From Actinosynnema sp. ALI-1.44 (GTDB lineage Bacteria > Actinomycetota > Actinomycetes > Mycobacteriales > Pseudonocardiaceae): a DNA stretch of 64,000 nt. The notes beneath the pieces were generated by a model. It saw only the letters and a list, made by a program, of their open reading frames with translations, was not told the DNA's origin and did not search any database. The stretch covers positions 124,001-188,000 of the forward strand of contig NZ_MTQO01000036.1 in the NCBI RefSeq assembly GCF_001984155.1. Reading direction: 5' to 3'. Shown here one piece after another: positions 1 through 8,658 of this stretch; position 1 is the first letter of the stretch, and each line of letters starts with the position of its first letter. The position numbers and the translations under genes were made by a program.

Positions 1-970
1 CGGCGGGCATCCGGTGCTGTTCAGAGCTGTGCGGTCGCTTGGCGAGGCAGGTCTGTTGGCCGCGGCCATCGACTATGCCGTGCGGCTGCGCGACGACGCT
101 CGTCAGCACCTGGCGGCCGATCATCCCGACGCGATGGAGACACGGCAGAGCGTCGCCTACTGGCGGGGTGAAGCGGGAGACGCGGCCGGCGCCGTGAGTG
201 AGCTCAAGACGTTGCTGGTCGACCACCAGCGCGTGCTGGGACCGGACCACCCCGCCACACTCACCACCCGCCACAACCTCGCCCGCTGGCGCGGCGAAAC
301 CGGAGACACCGCAGTCGCCGTCGCAGAATTCGAAACACTGCTGGTCGATCGGCGGCGGGTGCTGGGGCCGGATCACCCGCACACGCTCACCACCCGCTAC
401 AACCTCGCCCGCTGGCGAGCCGAGACCGGAGACGTGGCCGGAGCAGTGGCGGAGTTGTCGAAACTGCTGGCCGACCGGCGGCGGGTGCTGGGCCCGGACC
501 ACCCGCACACGCTCGCCACTCGGCACAACCTCGCACGGTGGCGTGCCGAATCGGGTGAACGGAACGAGGCTGTCCGGGAGCTTGAGGACCTGCTGGCGGA
601 CCACCTGCGCGTACTGGGCCCGAACCACCCGGAGACGTTGACCAATCGGCACAACCTCGCTCTCTGGCGGGAGATGGCCGGAGCCCCGGACCGAGCCATG
701 GCCGAATTGAAGGACGTCCTCGCGGACCGGCGGCGGGTGCTGGGTCCGGATCATCCCCACACGCTCACGACGCGCGGCCTGATCGCGCTGATGCTGGGCC
801 GGGCGGGCGACGCGGCGCAGGCAGTGCGGGAGTTCGAATCGTTGCTCGACGACCAGCAACGGATCCTGGGACAGCACCATCCGCACACCACGACCACGCG
901 CGGCGACCTCGCCCACTGGAAGTCACGGCTCCAGGCGCGTGACGGGGCGGCGGAGGTGGACGACACCTGA
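1..970 (+). CDS. Tetratricopeptide-repeat protein, C-terminal part (cut by left edge)
   Basis: The reading frame is open from the first bases of the window, so the start lies upstream and the GTG at 14 is probably an internal codon. The protein is almost wholly a tandem array of about seven 42-residue units resembling TTRHNLARWRGETGD followed by an acidic/Leu helix and RRVLGPDHPHTL. This is the kinesin-light-chain-like TPR pattern (TPR_10/TPR_12 type). In actinomycetes such arrays commonly form the C-terminal sensor of NB-ARC/STAND proteins or of SARP-type regulators, but no NTPase part is visible here. The repeats are also strongly conserved as 126-bp DNA units, suggesting recent expansion or gene conversion. 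The role is unknown; it is probably a protein-protein interaction platform. Confidence 0.85.
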   Translation, partial: GGHPVLFRAVRSLGEAGLLAAAIDYAVRLRDDARQHLAADHPDAMETRQSVAYWRGEAGDAAGAVSELKTLLVDHQRVLGPDHPATLTTRHNLARWRGETGDTAVAVAEFETLLVDRRRVLGPDHPHTLTTRYNLARWRAETGDVAGAVAELSKLLADRRRVLGPDHPHTLATRHNLARWRAESGERNEAVRELEDLLADHLRVLGPNHPETLTNRHNLALWREMAGAPDRAMAELKDVLADRRRVLGPDHPHTLTTRGLIALMLGRAGDAAQAVREFESLLDDQQRILGQHHPHTTTTRGDLAHWKSRLQARDGAAEVDDT

Positions 971-1105
971 ACCGAAGGTGCGGGTCTCGAAAGTTCGAGG
1001 TCCCCGCTGTCCGGGGCGGGACTTTCGGGAAAACCCGATTGCCCCTTTCGAGCACTCCTGCCGAGCTGGGAATGCGGCTCACAAAACGCGTGGTTGACTC
1101 GATGG

Positions 1106-2065
1106 ATGGCCAAGCTCCGCGCGCTCGCGTCCACCGACATCCTCGTTTCCCCGCTCTGCCTGGGCGGCAACGTCTTCGGCTGGACAGCCGACAAGGAGCA
1201 GTCGTTCGCGGTGCTCGACGCCTTCGTCGCCGCAGGTGGCAACTTCGTGGACACCTCCGACTCGTACATGAACTACTTCCCCGAGCAGGGCAACGTGCCG
1301 GGCCAGTCCGAGACCATCATCGGCGAATGGCTCGCCGCCCGCGGCAACCGCGACGACGTGGTCATCGCCACCAAGGTGGGAGACCACCCGGACTACTTCG
1401 GGATCGCGCCCGCGACCATCAAGGCCGCTGTCGAGGAGTCCCTGCGGCGACTGGGCACCGACCACATCGACCTCTACTACATCCACTACGACCGGGACGA
1501 GTCCATTCCGGTGGACGACGTCATCGGCGCGCTCGACGAACTCGTGCAGGCGGGCAAGGTGCGCGCCCTCGGCGCCTCCAACATCAGTCCCGAACGGCTC
1601 TCCGCGTACCTGGCCTTCTCCGACCGCGAGGGCCTCGCCCGGTTCGCCGCCCTGCAGCCGCAGTACAACCTCATCTCGCGCGACACCTACGAGGGCCCGC
1701 GCCGGGACATCGTGCAGCGCGAAGGGCTGGCCTGCGTCCCGTACTTCGCCCTCGCTTCCGGTTTCCTGACCGGCAAGTACCGCCCGGGGCAGACCGTTGA
1801 GAACGTGCGCAACATCCCCGGCATGGCCGGCGGTTACGCGGACACCGAACGCGGCGCGAAGGTGCTCGGCGCGTTGGATCAGGTCGCGTCGGCGCGGGGT
1901 GTGGAGATCGCCACGGTGGCGCTGGCCTGGCTCGCGCAGCAACCGACTGTGACTTCTATGATCGCCTCCGCGCGCACCCCCGAGCAGTTGCCCGCGCAGT
2001 TCGCTGCGGAGAACCTGCGGCTGTCGGAAGCCGAACTCCAGGCGTTGACCGCCGCCTCCGCCTGA
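1106..2065 (+). CDS. Aldo/keto reductase (canonical active site)
   Basis: NADPH-dependent oxidoreductase of the AKR fold, about 319 residues. The catalytic tetrad is recognisable: Asp and Tyr in DTSDSYMNYF, Lys in VVIATKVG and His in IDLYYIHYD. The conserved GALDELVQAGKVRALGASN segment and the C-terminal nucleotide-binding part (SMIASARTPEQL) are present. The frame is open from a TTG at 1094, but the ATG at 1106 gives the better N-terminus (MAKLRALASTDILVSPLCLGG). No clear Shine-Dalgarno sequence precedes either start. A decayed beta-lactamase-type gene follows 40 bases downstream with its own ribosome binding site, suggesting a former two-gene operon. The substrate cannot be predicted. Confidence 0.9.
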   Translation: MAKLRALASTDILVSPLCLGGNVFGWTADKEQSFAVLDAFVAAGGNFVDTSDSYMNYFPEQGNVPGQSETIIGEWLAARGNRDDVVIATKVGDHPDYFGIAPATIKAAVEESLRRLGTDHIDLYYIHYDRDESIPVDDVIGALDELVQAGKVRALGASNISPERLSAYLAFSDREGLARFAALQPQYNLISRDTYEGPRRDIVQREGLACVPYFALASGFLTGKYRPGQTVENVRNIPGMAGGYADTERGAKVLGALDQVASARGVEIATVALAWLAQQPTVTSMIASARTPEQLPAQFAAENLRLSEAELQALTAASA

Positions 2066-2105
2066 CTGGAAGTCTGATCCTTCGACAAAAGAACAAGGAG
2101 CACGC

Positions 2106-2439
2106 GTGTCCACACTCGACCGCGTCGTGTCAGATGCCGTTGCGCGGCAAACGCGCCATATCTGGTTGCGATGGTGGCCAACCGCGACGGTGTGCTGTGG
2201 CAGGGAAGTTCCGGCCACGCCAACCCCACTCACGACGCGGGGCCGGATACCGCGTTTCGCATCTTCTCGATGACGAAGGCGATCGGCAGCCTCGCCGCGT
2301 TGCTCCTCGTCGACAGGGGGACCTGGCCAACGACATCACAGCGTTGTTCATGACACAACTCCTGCCCTTCTGCGACCCTGTGTTCATGAGCGAGTACGCG
2401 ACGTTCGAACAAGCCGTGGACCAGGAGTTCGTCAAGTAG
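2106..2439 (+). pseudogene. Remnant of a class C beta-lactamase/serine hydrolase gene
   Basis: A good Shine-Dalgarno sequence (AAGGAG, 2095-2100) and GTG start (2106) open a frame reading VSTLDRVVSDAVARQ, the usual N-terminus of actinomycete beta-lactamase-family hydrolases. Homology then continues in another frame from about 2160 (VAMVANRDGVLWQGSSG, then FRIFSMTKAIGSLAAL, which carries the SxxK nucleophile motif SMTK). After about 2320 the reading jumps to a third frame that encodes only the C-terminal end of the family (TQLLPFCDPVFMSEYATFEQ) and stops at 2439. The central region of some 250 residues, with the YxN and HxG motifs, is absent. The gene therefore carries frameshifts plus a large internal deletion and cannot make an active enzyme. 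Confidence 0.8.
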
Positions 2440-2715
2440 CACACGCCCAGTCCATTGTGTGTTGTCCGAAGTCCCACTGCCGGTGCCCTGCCGGACGAAA
2501 CACTGTCCGGACCTGGACTGGCGACCTGCGGTTGTTCAGACTGTTGCGCATCGACCTGAGCAGGGAGGGAGGTCGACGTGCGCAACCGCGACTTCTGAGA
2601 GTGACCGGCCGGACGGCTGGAAAGATCGCCCGCGGCGACGCCATGCCGTGGGCGATCCGTTACGTCGAGCAGGACAGAGCGACCGACGGGCCTTGCGGCT
2701 GGGGAAGGAAAAGCG

Positions 2716-3960
2716 GTGCGGCACGCGCCCCGACGTGAGGTGTTCGCGTCGCCGGAGTTCCGCGCGGTGTGGCTGGCGGACTTGCTTTCCGTTGCCGGGG
2801 ACCAGATCGCCCGTGTCGGCCTCGCCGTCCTCGTCTACACCCGCACGAACTCGGCCGCACTCACCGCGCTCACCTACGCACTGACATTCCTGCCTGCTTT
2901 GTTCAGCGGTCCGCTGTCGACGGTCGCCGACCGGGTCCCGCGCCGCACCTTCATGGTCACGGCTGATCTCACCCGTGCCGTGCTCGTCGCGTCCATGGCT
3001 GTCCCGGACATCCCCTTGCCCGTGCTGTCCGCTCTCCTGCTGCTGACCCAGATCCTCGACCCACCTCACGCGGCGGCACGCAACGCGGCGCTGCGTGACA
3101 TCTTCCCGACGCACGCGGCCGATCCGGACGACACCCACTACCGCAGCGCGGAAAGCATCCGCACCGTCACCTCCCAGATCGCGCAGCTCGCCGCCTTCCC
3201 GTCCGGTGGTCTGCTCGCCGCGATCAACCCCCAGGTCGCGTTGGCCGGAAACGCGCTCACGTTCGTCGTTTCGGCCGTCCTGGTCGGCTTGTTCGTCCGC
3301 CGGATGCCGCCCGCTGCCACGCCCGGCACGTCCTCCTACTGGAAAGCCATCCGCGACGCTCGCGGCACACTCCGTCACAACCCCCGGATACGCGCCATAG
3401 CCGCGATGGCAGCCCTGGCCGGTCTCACGGTCGTTCCGGAGGGCCTCGCCATCCCCTACGCCTCCGACGCGGGCGGCAACCCCGCCGCCGCGGGCTTGTT
3501 GATGGCCGCCGATCCATTGGGCAACACCCTCGGTGCCGCGGCGGTCCCGTTCCTCTCGGCAAGACTGCAACAGCGGATCATGGCGCCGTTGATCGCGGTC
3601 ACCGGCATCCCGCTGCTGTTCGTCCTGCTGAGACCACCGCTCCCCGTGGCCGCCGTCCTGTTCCTGCTCTCCGGTGCGTGTGGCGCCTACCTGTTGATGA
3701 GCAAGACAACGCTGACCACCCTCACGCCGGAACCGCAGCGCGCGGGCTTGATCGGGCGGATCCGCGGCCGGGTCAACGTCTCGCAGGGAGTCGTGATCGT
3801 CGCCAGTGGAGCCGTTGCCGGGTGGATCGGTCCCGTACCCACCATCGCCCTCGCCGGTCTGCTGTGCCTGATCGCAGGCGCGTGCGTCACGGTGATGTGG
3901 CAGCGTGCCGTCCGATCGACATCTGCCCCGCCCCGGGACAGCAGCCCATCGGCCCGATGA
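2716..3960 (+). CDS. MFS transporter (drug/siderophore exporter-like)
   Basis: A 414-residue membrane protein of the major facilitator superfamily, MFS_3-like. It begins with a short cytoplasmic tail (RREVFASPEFRAVWLADLLS) typical of actinomycete multidrug or natural-product exporters, followed by about 12 hydrophobic segments and the loop motif DRVPRR after helix 2. The GTG start at 2716 is supported by GGAAGGAA at 2703-2710 with a 5-base spacer. The gene lies between the beta-lactamase remnant and the amidohydrolase-SARP operon. It is the nearest exporter to the YcaO-TfuA peptide locus, so a role in product export is possible but is inference only. Confidence 0.88.
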   Translation: MRHAPRREVFASPEFRAVWLADLLSVAGDQIARVGLAVLVYTRTNSAALTALTYALTFLPALFSGPLSTVADRVPRRTFMVTADLTRAVLVASMAVPDIPLPVLSALLLLTQILDPPHAAARNAALRDIFPTHAADPDDTHYRSAESIRTVTSQIAQLAAFPSGGLLAAINPQVALAGNALTFVVSAVLVGLFVRRMPPAATPGTSSYWKAIRDARGTLRHNPRIRAIAAMAALAGLTVVPEGLAIPYASDAGGNPAAAGLLMAADPLGNTLGAAAVPFLSARLQQRIMAPLIAVTGIPLLFVLLRPPLPVAAVLFLLSGACGAYLLMSKTTLTTLTPEPQRAGLIGRIRGRVNVSQGVVIVASGAVAGWIGPVPTIALAGLLCLIAGACVTVMWQRAVRSTSAPPRDSSPSAR

Positions 3961-4295
3961 GCGGCACTGGGCCCGAGGACGGCCGTTGTCGTTCCCGGGC
4001 CCCCTCCCCCGCAAGCTGCCGGAAACGGTCTTCGACGAGGGCGCCAAGCCGACCCGGCCGGGGGTGCGCCGGCCCCGCGAGCCGAGGGTCCGAACCGAGC
4101 CCCAGACGATTCGGACTCCAGCCTGCGATCGGCCGGCGCTTTCCCTCCTCTTGTCTATTCGATCTCGCTGTCGTCTCGATGACTGATCGATGACGCCGCC
4201 GTCAGCGGCACGTCAGAAAGCGGTGAATCGCCTGCTCGCGGCGTGCGTGTTCGGGTAGTGTTCGACGTGACCGGACCATCGCCGGGGGAGACGAA
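3961..4295. other. Intergenic region before the amidohydrolase-SARP operon
   Basis: 335 bases without a credible gene. The only structure I see is a pair of direct repeats near its right end (listed separately). No clear terminator hairpin for the upstream MFS gene is visible. Confidence 0.6.
4247..4264 (+). promoter_or_regulatory. Candidate SARP operator: two heptamer direct repeats, 11-bp period
   Basis: The heptamer GTGTTCG occurs at 4247-4253 and again at 4258-4264, separated by GGTA, so the period is exactly 11 bp. SARP regulators bind heptameric direct repeats with 11-bp periodicity just upstream of the -10 element. The pair lies 32 bp before the amidohydrolase start, the first gene of the operon that encodes a SARP. 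Autoregulation is inference; a match of this size could arise by chance. Confidence 0.4.
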
Positions 4296-5348
4296 GTGGC
4301 CTTCAGGGTACGTGGGACGACATTGCCGGACCGGGCGAATCAGACGTTCGTCATAGACGGTGACCGGCTTCGAGTGGACCCGGAGTCCGAAGCCGAGCTG
4401 ATCAGCGACGGCGGCTGGATCCTGCCTGGCCTGGTCGACATGCACACCCACCCGGGTACCGAGCAGCCAACGGACGTCTTCGACGAGGACCGGATGGTCC
4501 GGCACCTGCGTGCGCACCGCGACGCGGGCGTGCTCCTGGTGCGGACGCCCGGCTCCCAGGCCAGGATCCCCCAGTGGGTGCACGAGGACCCGGACCTGCC
4601 GCGTGTCCTCTCGGGTGGCCGCTGGCTGGCCACCCCGAACCGGTTCTTCCCCGGCGACTTCGGCCGCAGGATCACCGAGGACGAGCTGGTGACCGCCGCG
4701 GTCGAGGAGGCGACGGCGTCGTCGGGGTGGTGCAAGGTCATCGGCGACTGGGAATTCGGGGACCCGCCCGTCCCGCTGGAGCTGATGCGTGCGGTCGTCT
4801 CCGCCGTGCACGACGTCGGCGGCCGAGTCGCGGTGCACTGCCAGCACGCCGAGGGCTGCCGCAACGCCGTCCTCGCCGGTGCCGACAGCCTCGAACACGG
4901 CGTGCACCTCGAACTGGATCTGCTCGATCAGATGGCCGCCCAGGGCACGGCGCTGGTCCCGACGCTCACGACGTTCTCCGAGATGCTCGACGCGATCCGG
5001 GCACGGGAGCCGGGCCCGCGCCGCGACTGGATGCTCGAGGGCTGGGACCACCACCTCACGACGTCCATCCGCGCCGCGCACGCGGCAGGCGTGACCGTCC
5101 TCGCAGGCACCGACACCGACACCTTCGGCCGGATCAGCACCGAAGTCGACCTGCTGGTCCAGGCGGGCCTGCCGGTCGAGGCCGCGGTCGGCGCCGCCTC
5201 GTGGACCGCGCGGACGTGGCTGGGACAGCCCGGCATCACCGACGGCGCACCCGCCGACCTGGTGATCTTCGACGAAGATCCCACGACGGACCACACTGTG
5301 CTGGCCAACCCGAAGCGGATCGTCCTGCGGGGCCGCGTCGTCAAGTGA
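4296..5348 (+). CDS. Amidohydrolase-superfamily metal-dependent hydrolase
   Basis: A 350-residue protein with the composite architecture of imidazolonepropionase/dihydroorotase-like amidohydrolases: an N-terminal beta-sandwich strand set, then GWILPGLVDMHTHPG (HxH metal site, about residues 43-57), a candidate bridging Lys in WCKVIGDWEF, metal His residues in VHCQHAEG and DSLEHGVHL, and the Asp in LAGTDTDTFG. It ends with the usual ADLVIFDEDP strand. The GTG start is supported by GGGGGAG eight bases upstream. It is 13 bases upstream of the SARP gene and thus co-transcribed with it. The substrate is unknown; hydrolysis of a peptide or amide related to the neighbouring RiPP locus is a speculative possibility. 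Confidence 0.87.
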   Translation: MAFRVRGTTLPDRANQTFVIDGDRLRVDPESEAELISDGGWILPGLVDMHTHPGTEQPTDVFDEDRMVRHLRAHRDAGVLLVRTPGSQARIPQWVHEDPDLPRVLSGGRWLATPNRFFPGDFGRRITEDELVTAAVEEATASSGWCKVIGDWEFGDPPVPLELMRAVVSAVHDVGGRVAVHCQHAEGCRNAVLAGADSLEHGVHLELDLLDQMAAQGTALVPTLTTFSEMLDAIRAREPGPRRDWMLEGWDHHLTTSIRAAHAAGVTVLAGTDTDTFGRISTEVDLLVQAGLPVEAAVGAASWTARTWLGQPGITDGAPADLVIFDEDPTTDHTVLANPKRIVLRGRVVK

Positions 5349-5361
5349 AACTGGAGGAGGT

Positions 5362-8300
5362 TTGACACCAGAGCGAGGCGTGACCGCCGACTTCGGCATC
5401 CTCGGACCTTTGACGGCCGCGGTCGACGGGACGCCTGTGTCCGTTCCCGCCGCCAAGACCCGGATCGTGCTGGCCAGCCTGCTGCTGCGGCCGAACCGGG
5501 TGGTCTCGGTCGAGGAACTGGTCGACCGCCTGTGGGACGAGGATCCCCCGAAGGGTGCGCGCAACGCGGCCCAGTCGTACGTGATGCGGCTGCGCAACGC
5601 CCTGGGTAAGGCGGGTGCGCTCATCAGCACGCATCCCGCCGGGTACGTCATCGCCGTCTCGCCCGACATGGTCGACCTCGGCCGGTTCCGGGCCAGGGTC
5701 GCCGCCGCGGACGAGGCCCGCACGGCCTCGGACACCGCACGGGAAGCCCGCGAACTGCGTGCCGCCGTGACGATGTGGCGTGGCGCGCCGCTCTCGGACG
5801 TGCCGTCGGAGTTCCTGCGCGCGCACGAGGCCACGCGGCTCGACGAGGAACGCCTGCAGGTCCTGGAACGCCTGATGGACCTGGAGCTGGCGCTGGGCAG
5901 GCACGCCGACCTGATCGGCGAGCTCTACACCATCACAGCGGACAACCAGCTGCGGGAGCGGTTCTGGGGTCAGCTGATGCTCGCGCTGCACCGTTCGGGC
6001 CGCCAGGCCGAGGCGCTCGGCGTGTACCGGAAGGTCTCGCAGCTGCTGCGCGACGAGCTCGGCATCGACCCGGGTGACGCGCTGCGGGGCGTGCACCAGC
6101 GCATCCTGGCCAGCGACCGGCCTGTGTCCCCGCCCCCACCCCCGGCCGCACCGGCGGTCGCGCCACCGGCCGACACCTGGAAACCACCGTTCCAGCTGCC
6201 CGCGGACATCCCCGACTTCGTCGGCCGGGAGGACCTGCTCGCCAAGATCCGCGAGCTGACCATCGGTCCTCGACGCAACAAACTGGCTGTCCCGCTCGTG
6301 GTGCTGTCGGGTCCCCCCGGCGCTGGCAAGACGGCGCTCGCCGTGCACGCCGCACACGTGCTCAGGTCGGAATTCCCCGACGGTCAGCTGTACGTCAACC
6401 TGCGTGGCTACTCCACAAGCCCGCCGATGGCGGCGACGGACGCACTGGCGCGGCTGCTGCGCGCGCTGGGGGTCGAGCCCGAGCGGATCCCGCACGAGGC
6501 CGACGAGCAAAGCGCGTTGCTGCGGTCACTGCTCGGTGGCCGCCGGGTCTTCATGATCCTGGACAACGCGGCGAGCCCTGAGCACGTCCGGCCGCTGCTG
6601 CCGTCCGACGGTTCCTGCGCGGTGCTGGTCACCAGCCGCAACAACCTCCAGGGTCTGACGGCCCTCAACGGGGCCAAGCGGTTTCCGGTTGGAGTCGTGA
6701 CAGCCAACGAGGCCGCCGCGATGGTGACCAACATCGTCGGTGCGGACCGCGTGGACGCGGAGCCCCGGGCCGCGGGCTCGTTGGCCGCGCTCTGCGGGTA
6801 CCTGCCGCTGGGTCTGCGGATCGCGTCGACCAACCTCGCCGGTTCGGAGAGCAGCAGCATCGCGGAGTACGTGCGAGTGCTCCGGTCCGGCAGCAGGCTG
6901 GACGCGATGCAGATCGAGGGCGACGACGAGGCCGCGGTACGCCCCGCCTTCGACCTGTCCTACAGCACCCTGAAACCGGCTTTGTCCCGGTTCCTGCGCA
7001 TGGTCGGCCTGATTCCCGGACCTGATTTCGACCGGATGGCCGCCGCGGCCGTCGCGGGGCCGGACGAGGCCGAGGCGCAGCGCATGCTCGACCGGCTGAC
7101 CTCGATGAACCTGCTCGGTGTCGGCGCGACCGGCCGGGCGGGCTTCCACGACCTGATCAAGGAGTTCGTCCTCGAACGGGTGCGGGACCAGGACAGCGAG
7201 GAAGAACGCGGTCAGGCGCTGGCCGGACTGTTCGCTTTCTATCTACAGTGGACGTATTCGGCGTGCCGCATGCTCTACACCGACGCGTTCCTCACGCCCG
7301 CGACGCAGCAGGCCAAGCCCACTCCCCCGTGGACGGACCTGCCCGACGCGCTGAAGTGGCTCGACGTCGAGGCCGAGAACCTCCTCGCGATGATCGGCAC
7401 CGGCTCGGCGCACGACCTGCCAGTATGGACACTCGCCGAAGCCCTGGCCCCGTACCTGCAGCGGCGACGGCACCAGTCCAGCTGGAAGTCCACGTACGCC
7501 ACGGCGCTCACCGCCGCGGAACGCACCGGTGACCCGCGGGCGCAAGCCGTCATCCACCACGCCATCGCCCGGCTGCACCTGCAGAACACGCAGTTCGGCG
7601 AGGGGCGCGCGCACGGGGTCACCGCGGCGCGACTGTTCCGCGAGGCCGGCGACGTCATCGGTGAGGCACGGTCGCACAGCGCGCTCGGTGTCTTCGCGAG
7701 GGACATGGACGAATACGACAAGTCGGCCGAGCACTTCGAGGAATCGTTACGGCTCTTCGGCGACGGGCCGGACCCCGCGGGCCGGTGCATCACCGTGTTC
7801 AACCTGAGCATGCTGTACATCCACCTCGGTCGCACCGATCGGGCGCGGGCGAACCTGACGCTGGCCGACGAACTCGCGGACGAACTCGACCTGCCCCTCG
7901 TCGACGCCCGGTGCGAGGGTGCACTGGGGTTCGCGGAGATGTGGGCAGGCAGGCTCAGCTCCGCGCTGGCCCGGTTCGACCGGGCGCTGACGAAGTTCTG
8001 GGAGCTCAATTTCCTGCCGGGAAGCATCGAGATGAGCAGGCACGTCGCCGAGGTCAGCCGGTTGGCGCGGCAACCGGCGCTCGCGATGGACTTGGGCCGC
8101 TGTGCGCTGGCCAAAGCGCAGGAGATGGAATCGGCATGGCACGTGATCGGGTGCCACGACGTGCTCGGCAAGACGGCGCTGGACATGGGCGACGCCGCCA
8201 CGGCGATGCGGCATTTCGACGCCGCACTGACCATCGCGGGTGAGGGGGTTCGTTACTGGACGCCGACGGTCACGCTCGGGCTGGCCGCTGGTCACCGGCA

Positions 8301-8652
8301 AGAAGGACGGCTGGCCGAAGCGGCGGCGTTGGCCAGCAAGAGCACGACCGAGCAACTCCCCCGCGAGCGCGGAAGGGCACACACCGAACTGGCCACTGTG
8401 CTTGTGGCACAGGGAGATCATGCGAGCGCGATCACGCACGCCCGTGAGGCCCGGCGAATCGCGGAGGCCCACGGATACATCCTTGACCACGCGAACGCCC
8501 TGTCGGTGTCGGCCACCGCGCACGCGGCGATGGGTGACACCGCCGCGGCGCAGGATAACCGACGCCACGCCGAGACTCTCTTCGAAACCGGACGAGCCGG
8601 TGTCGAACCTGCTTTGAGCACTCTGGCTGCGCGGATCATCGACCAGCGGTGA
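5362..8652 (+). CDS. SARP-family regulator with NB-ARC ATPase and TPR domains (AfsR-like)
   Basis: A 1096-residue pathway-type transcriptional regulator. Domains in order: OmpR-like winged helix (about 5-95; FGILGPLTAAVDG, VSVEELVDRLWDE, YVMRLRNALG), BTAD domain (about 100-245; LGVYRKVSQLLRDELGIDPG), a Pro-rich linker, an NB-ARC/STAND ATPase (P-loop GPPGAGKT at about 317-324; VFMILDNA as Walker B) and a long C-terminal TPR array (about 650-1080). Such proteins usually activate secondary-metabolite genes. GGAGGAGG at 5353-5360 lies very close to the TTG at 5362; the GTG at 5380 (VTADFGILGPL) is an equally good start. It converges on the YcaO gene with only 6 bases between the stops and is the likely regulator of the YcaO-TfuA-peptide operon. 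Confidence 0.93.
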   Translation: MTPERGVTADFGILGPLTAAVDGTPVSVPAAKTRIVLASLLLRPNRVVSVEELVDRLWDEDPPKGARNAAQSYVMRLRNALGKAGALISTHPAGYVIAVSPDMVDLGRFRARVAAADEARTASDTAREARELRAAVTMWRGAPLSDVPSEFLRAHEATRLDEERLQVLERLMDLELALGRHADLIGELYTITADNQLRERFWGQLMLALHRSGRQAEALGVYRKVSQLLRDELGIDPGDALRGVHQRILASDRPVSPPPPPAAPAVAPPADTWKPPFQLPADIPDFVGREDLLAKIRELTIGPRRNKLAVPLVVLSGPPGAGKTALAVHAAHVLRSEFPDGQLYVNLRGYSTSPPMAATDALARLLRALGVEPERIPHEADEQSALLRSLLGGRRVFMILDNAASPEHVRPLLPSDGSCAVLVTSRNNLQGLTALNGAKRFPVGVVTANEAAAMVTNIVGADRVDAEPRAAGSLAALCGYLPLGLRIASTNLAGSESSSIAEYVRVLRSGSRLDAMQIEGDDEAAVRPAFDLSYSTLKPALSRFLRMVGLIPGPDFDRMAAAAVAGPDEAEAQRMLDRLTSMNLLGVGATGRAGFHDLIKEFVLERVRDQDSEEERGQALAGLFAFYLQWTYSACRMLYTDAFLTPATQQAKPTPPWTDLPDALKWLDVEAENLLAMIGTGSAHDLPVWTLAEALAPYLQRRRHQSSWKSTYATALTAAERTGDPRAQAVIHHAIARLHLQNTQFGEGRAHGVTAARLFREAGDVIGEARSHSALGVFARDMDEYDKSAEHFEESLRLFGDGPDPAGRCITVFNLSMLYIHLGRTDRARANLTLADELADELDLPLVDARCEGALGFAEMWAGRLSSALARFDRALTKFWELNFLPGSIEMSRHVAEVSRLARQPALAMDLGRCALAKAQEMESAWHVIGCHDVLGKTALDMGDAATAMRHFDAALTIAGEGVRYWTPTVTLGLAAGHRQEGRLAEAAALASKSTTEQLPRERGRAHTELATVLVAQGDHASAITHAREARRIAEAHGYILDHANALSVSATAHAAMGDTAAAQDNRRHAETLFETGRAGVEPALSTLAARIIDQR

Positions 8653-8658
8653 CGACCG

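Noticed and set aside
2491-2510. Short 6-bp inverted repeat before the MFS gene
   Set aside because: Short GC-rich arms with an 8-base loop are expected by chance in this DNA.
2536-4047. 503-codon frame antisense to the MFS transporter
   Set aside because: Low-complexity Arg/Gly/Asp/Gln sequence with no start signal; the sense frame is a clear transporter.
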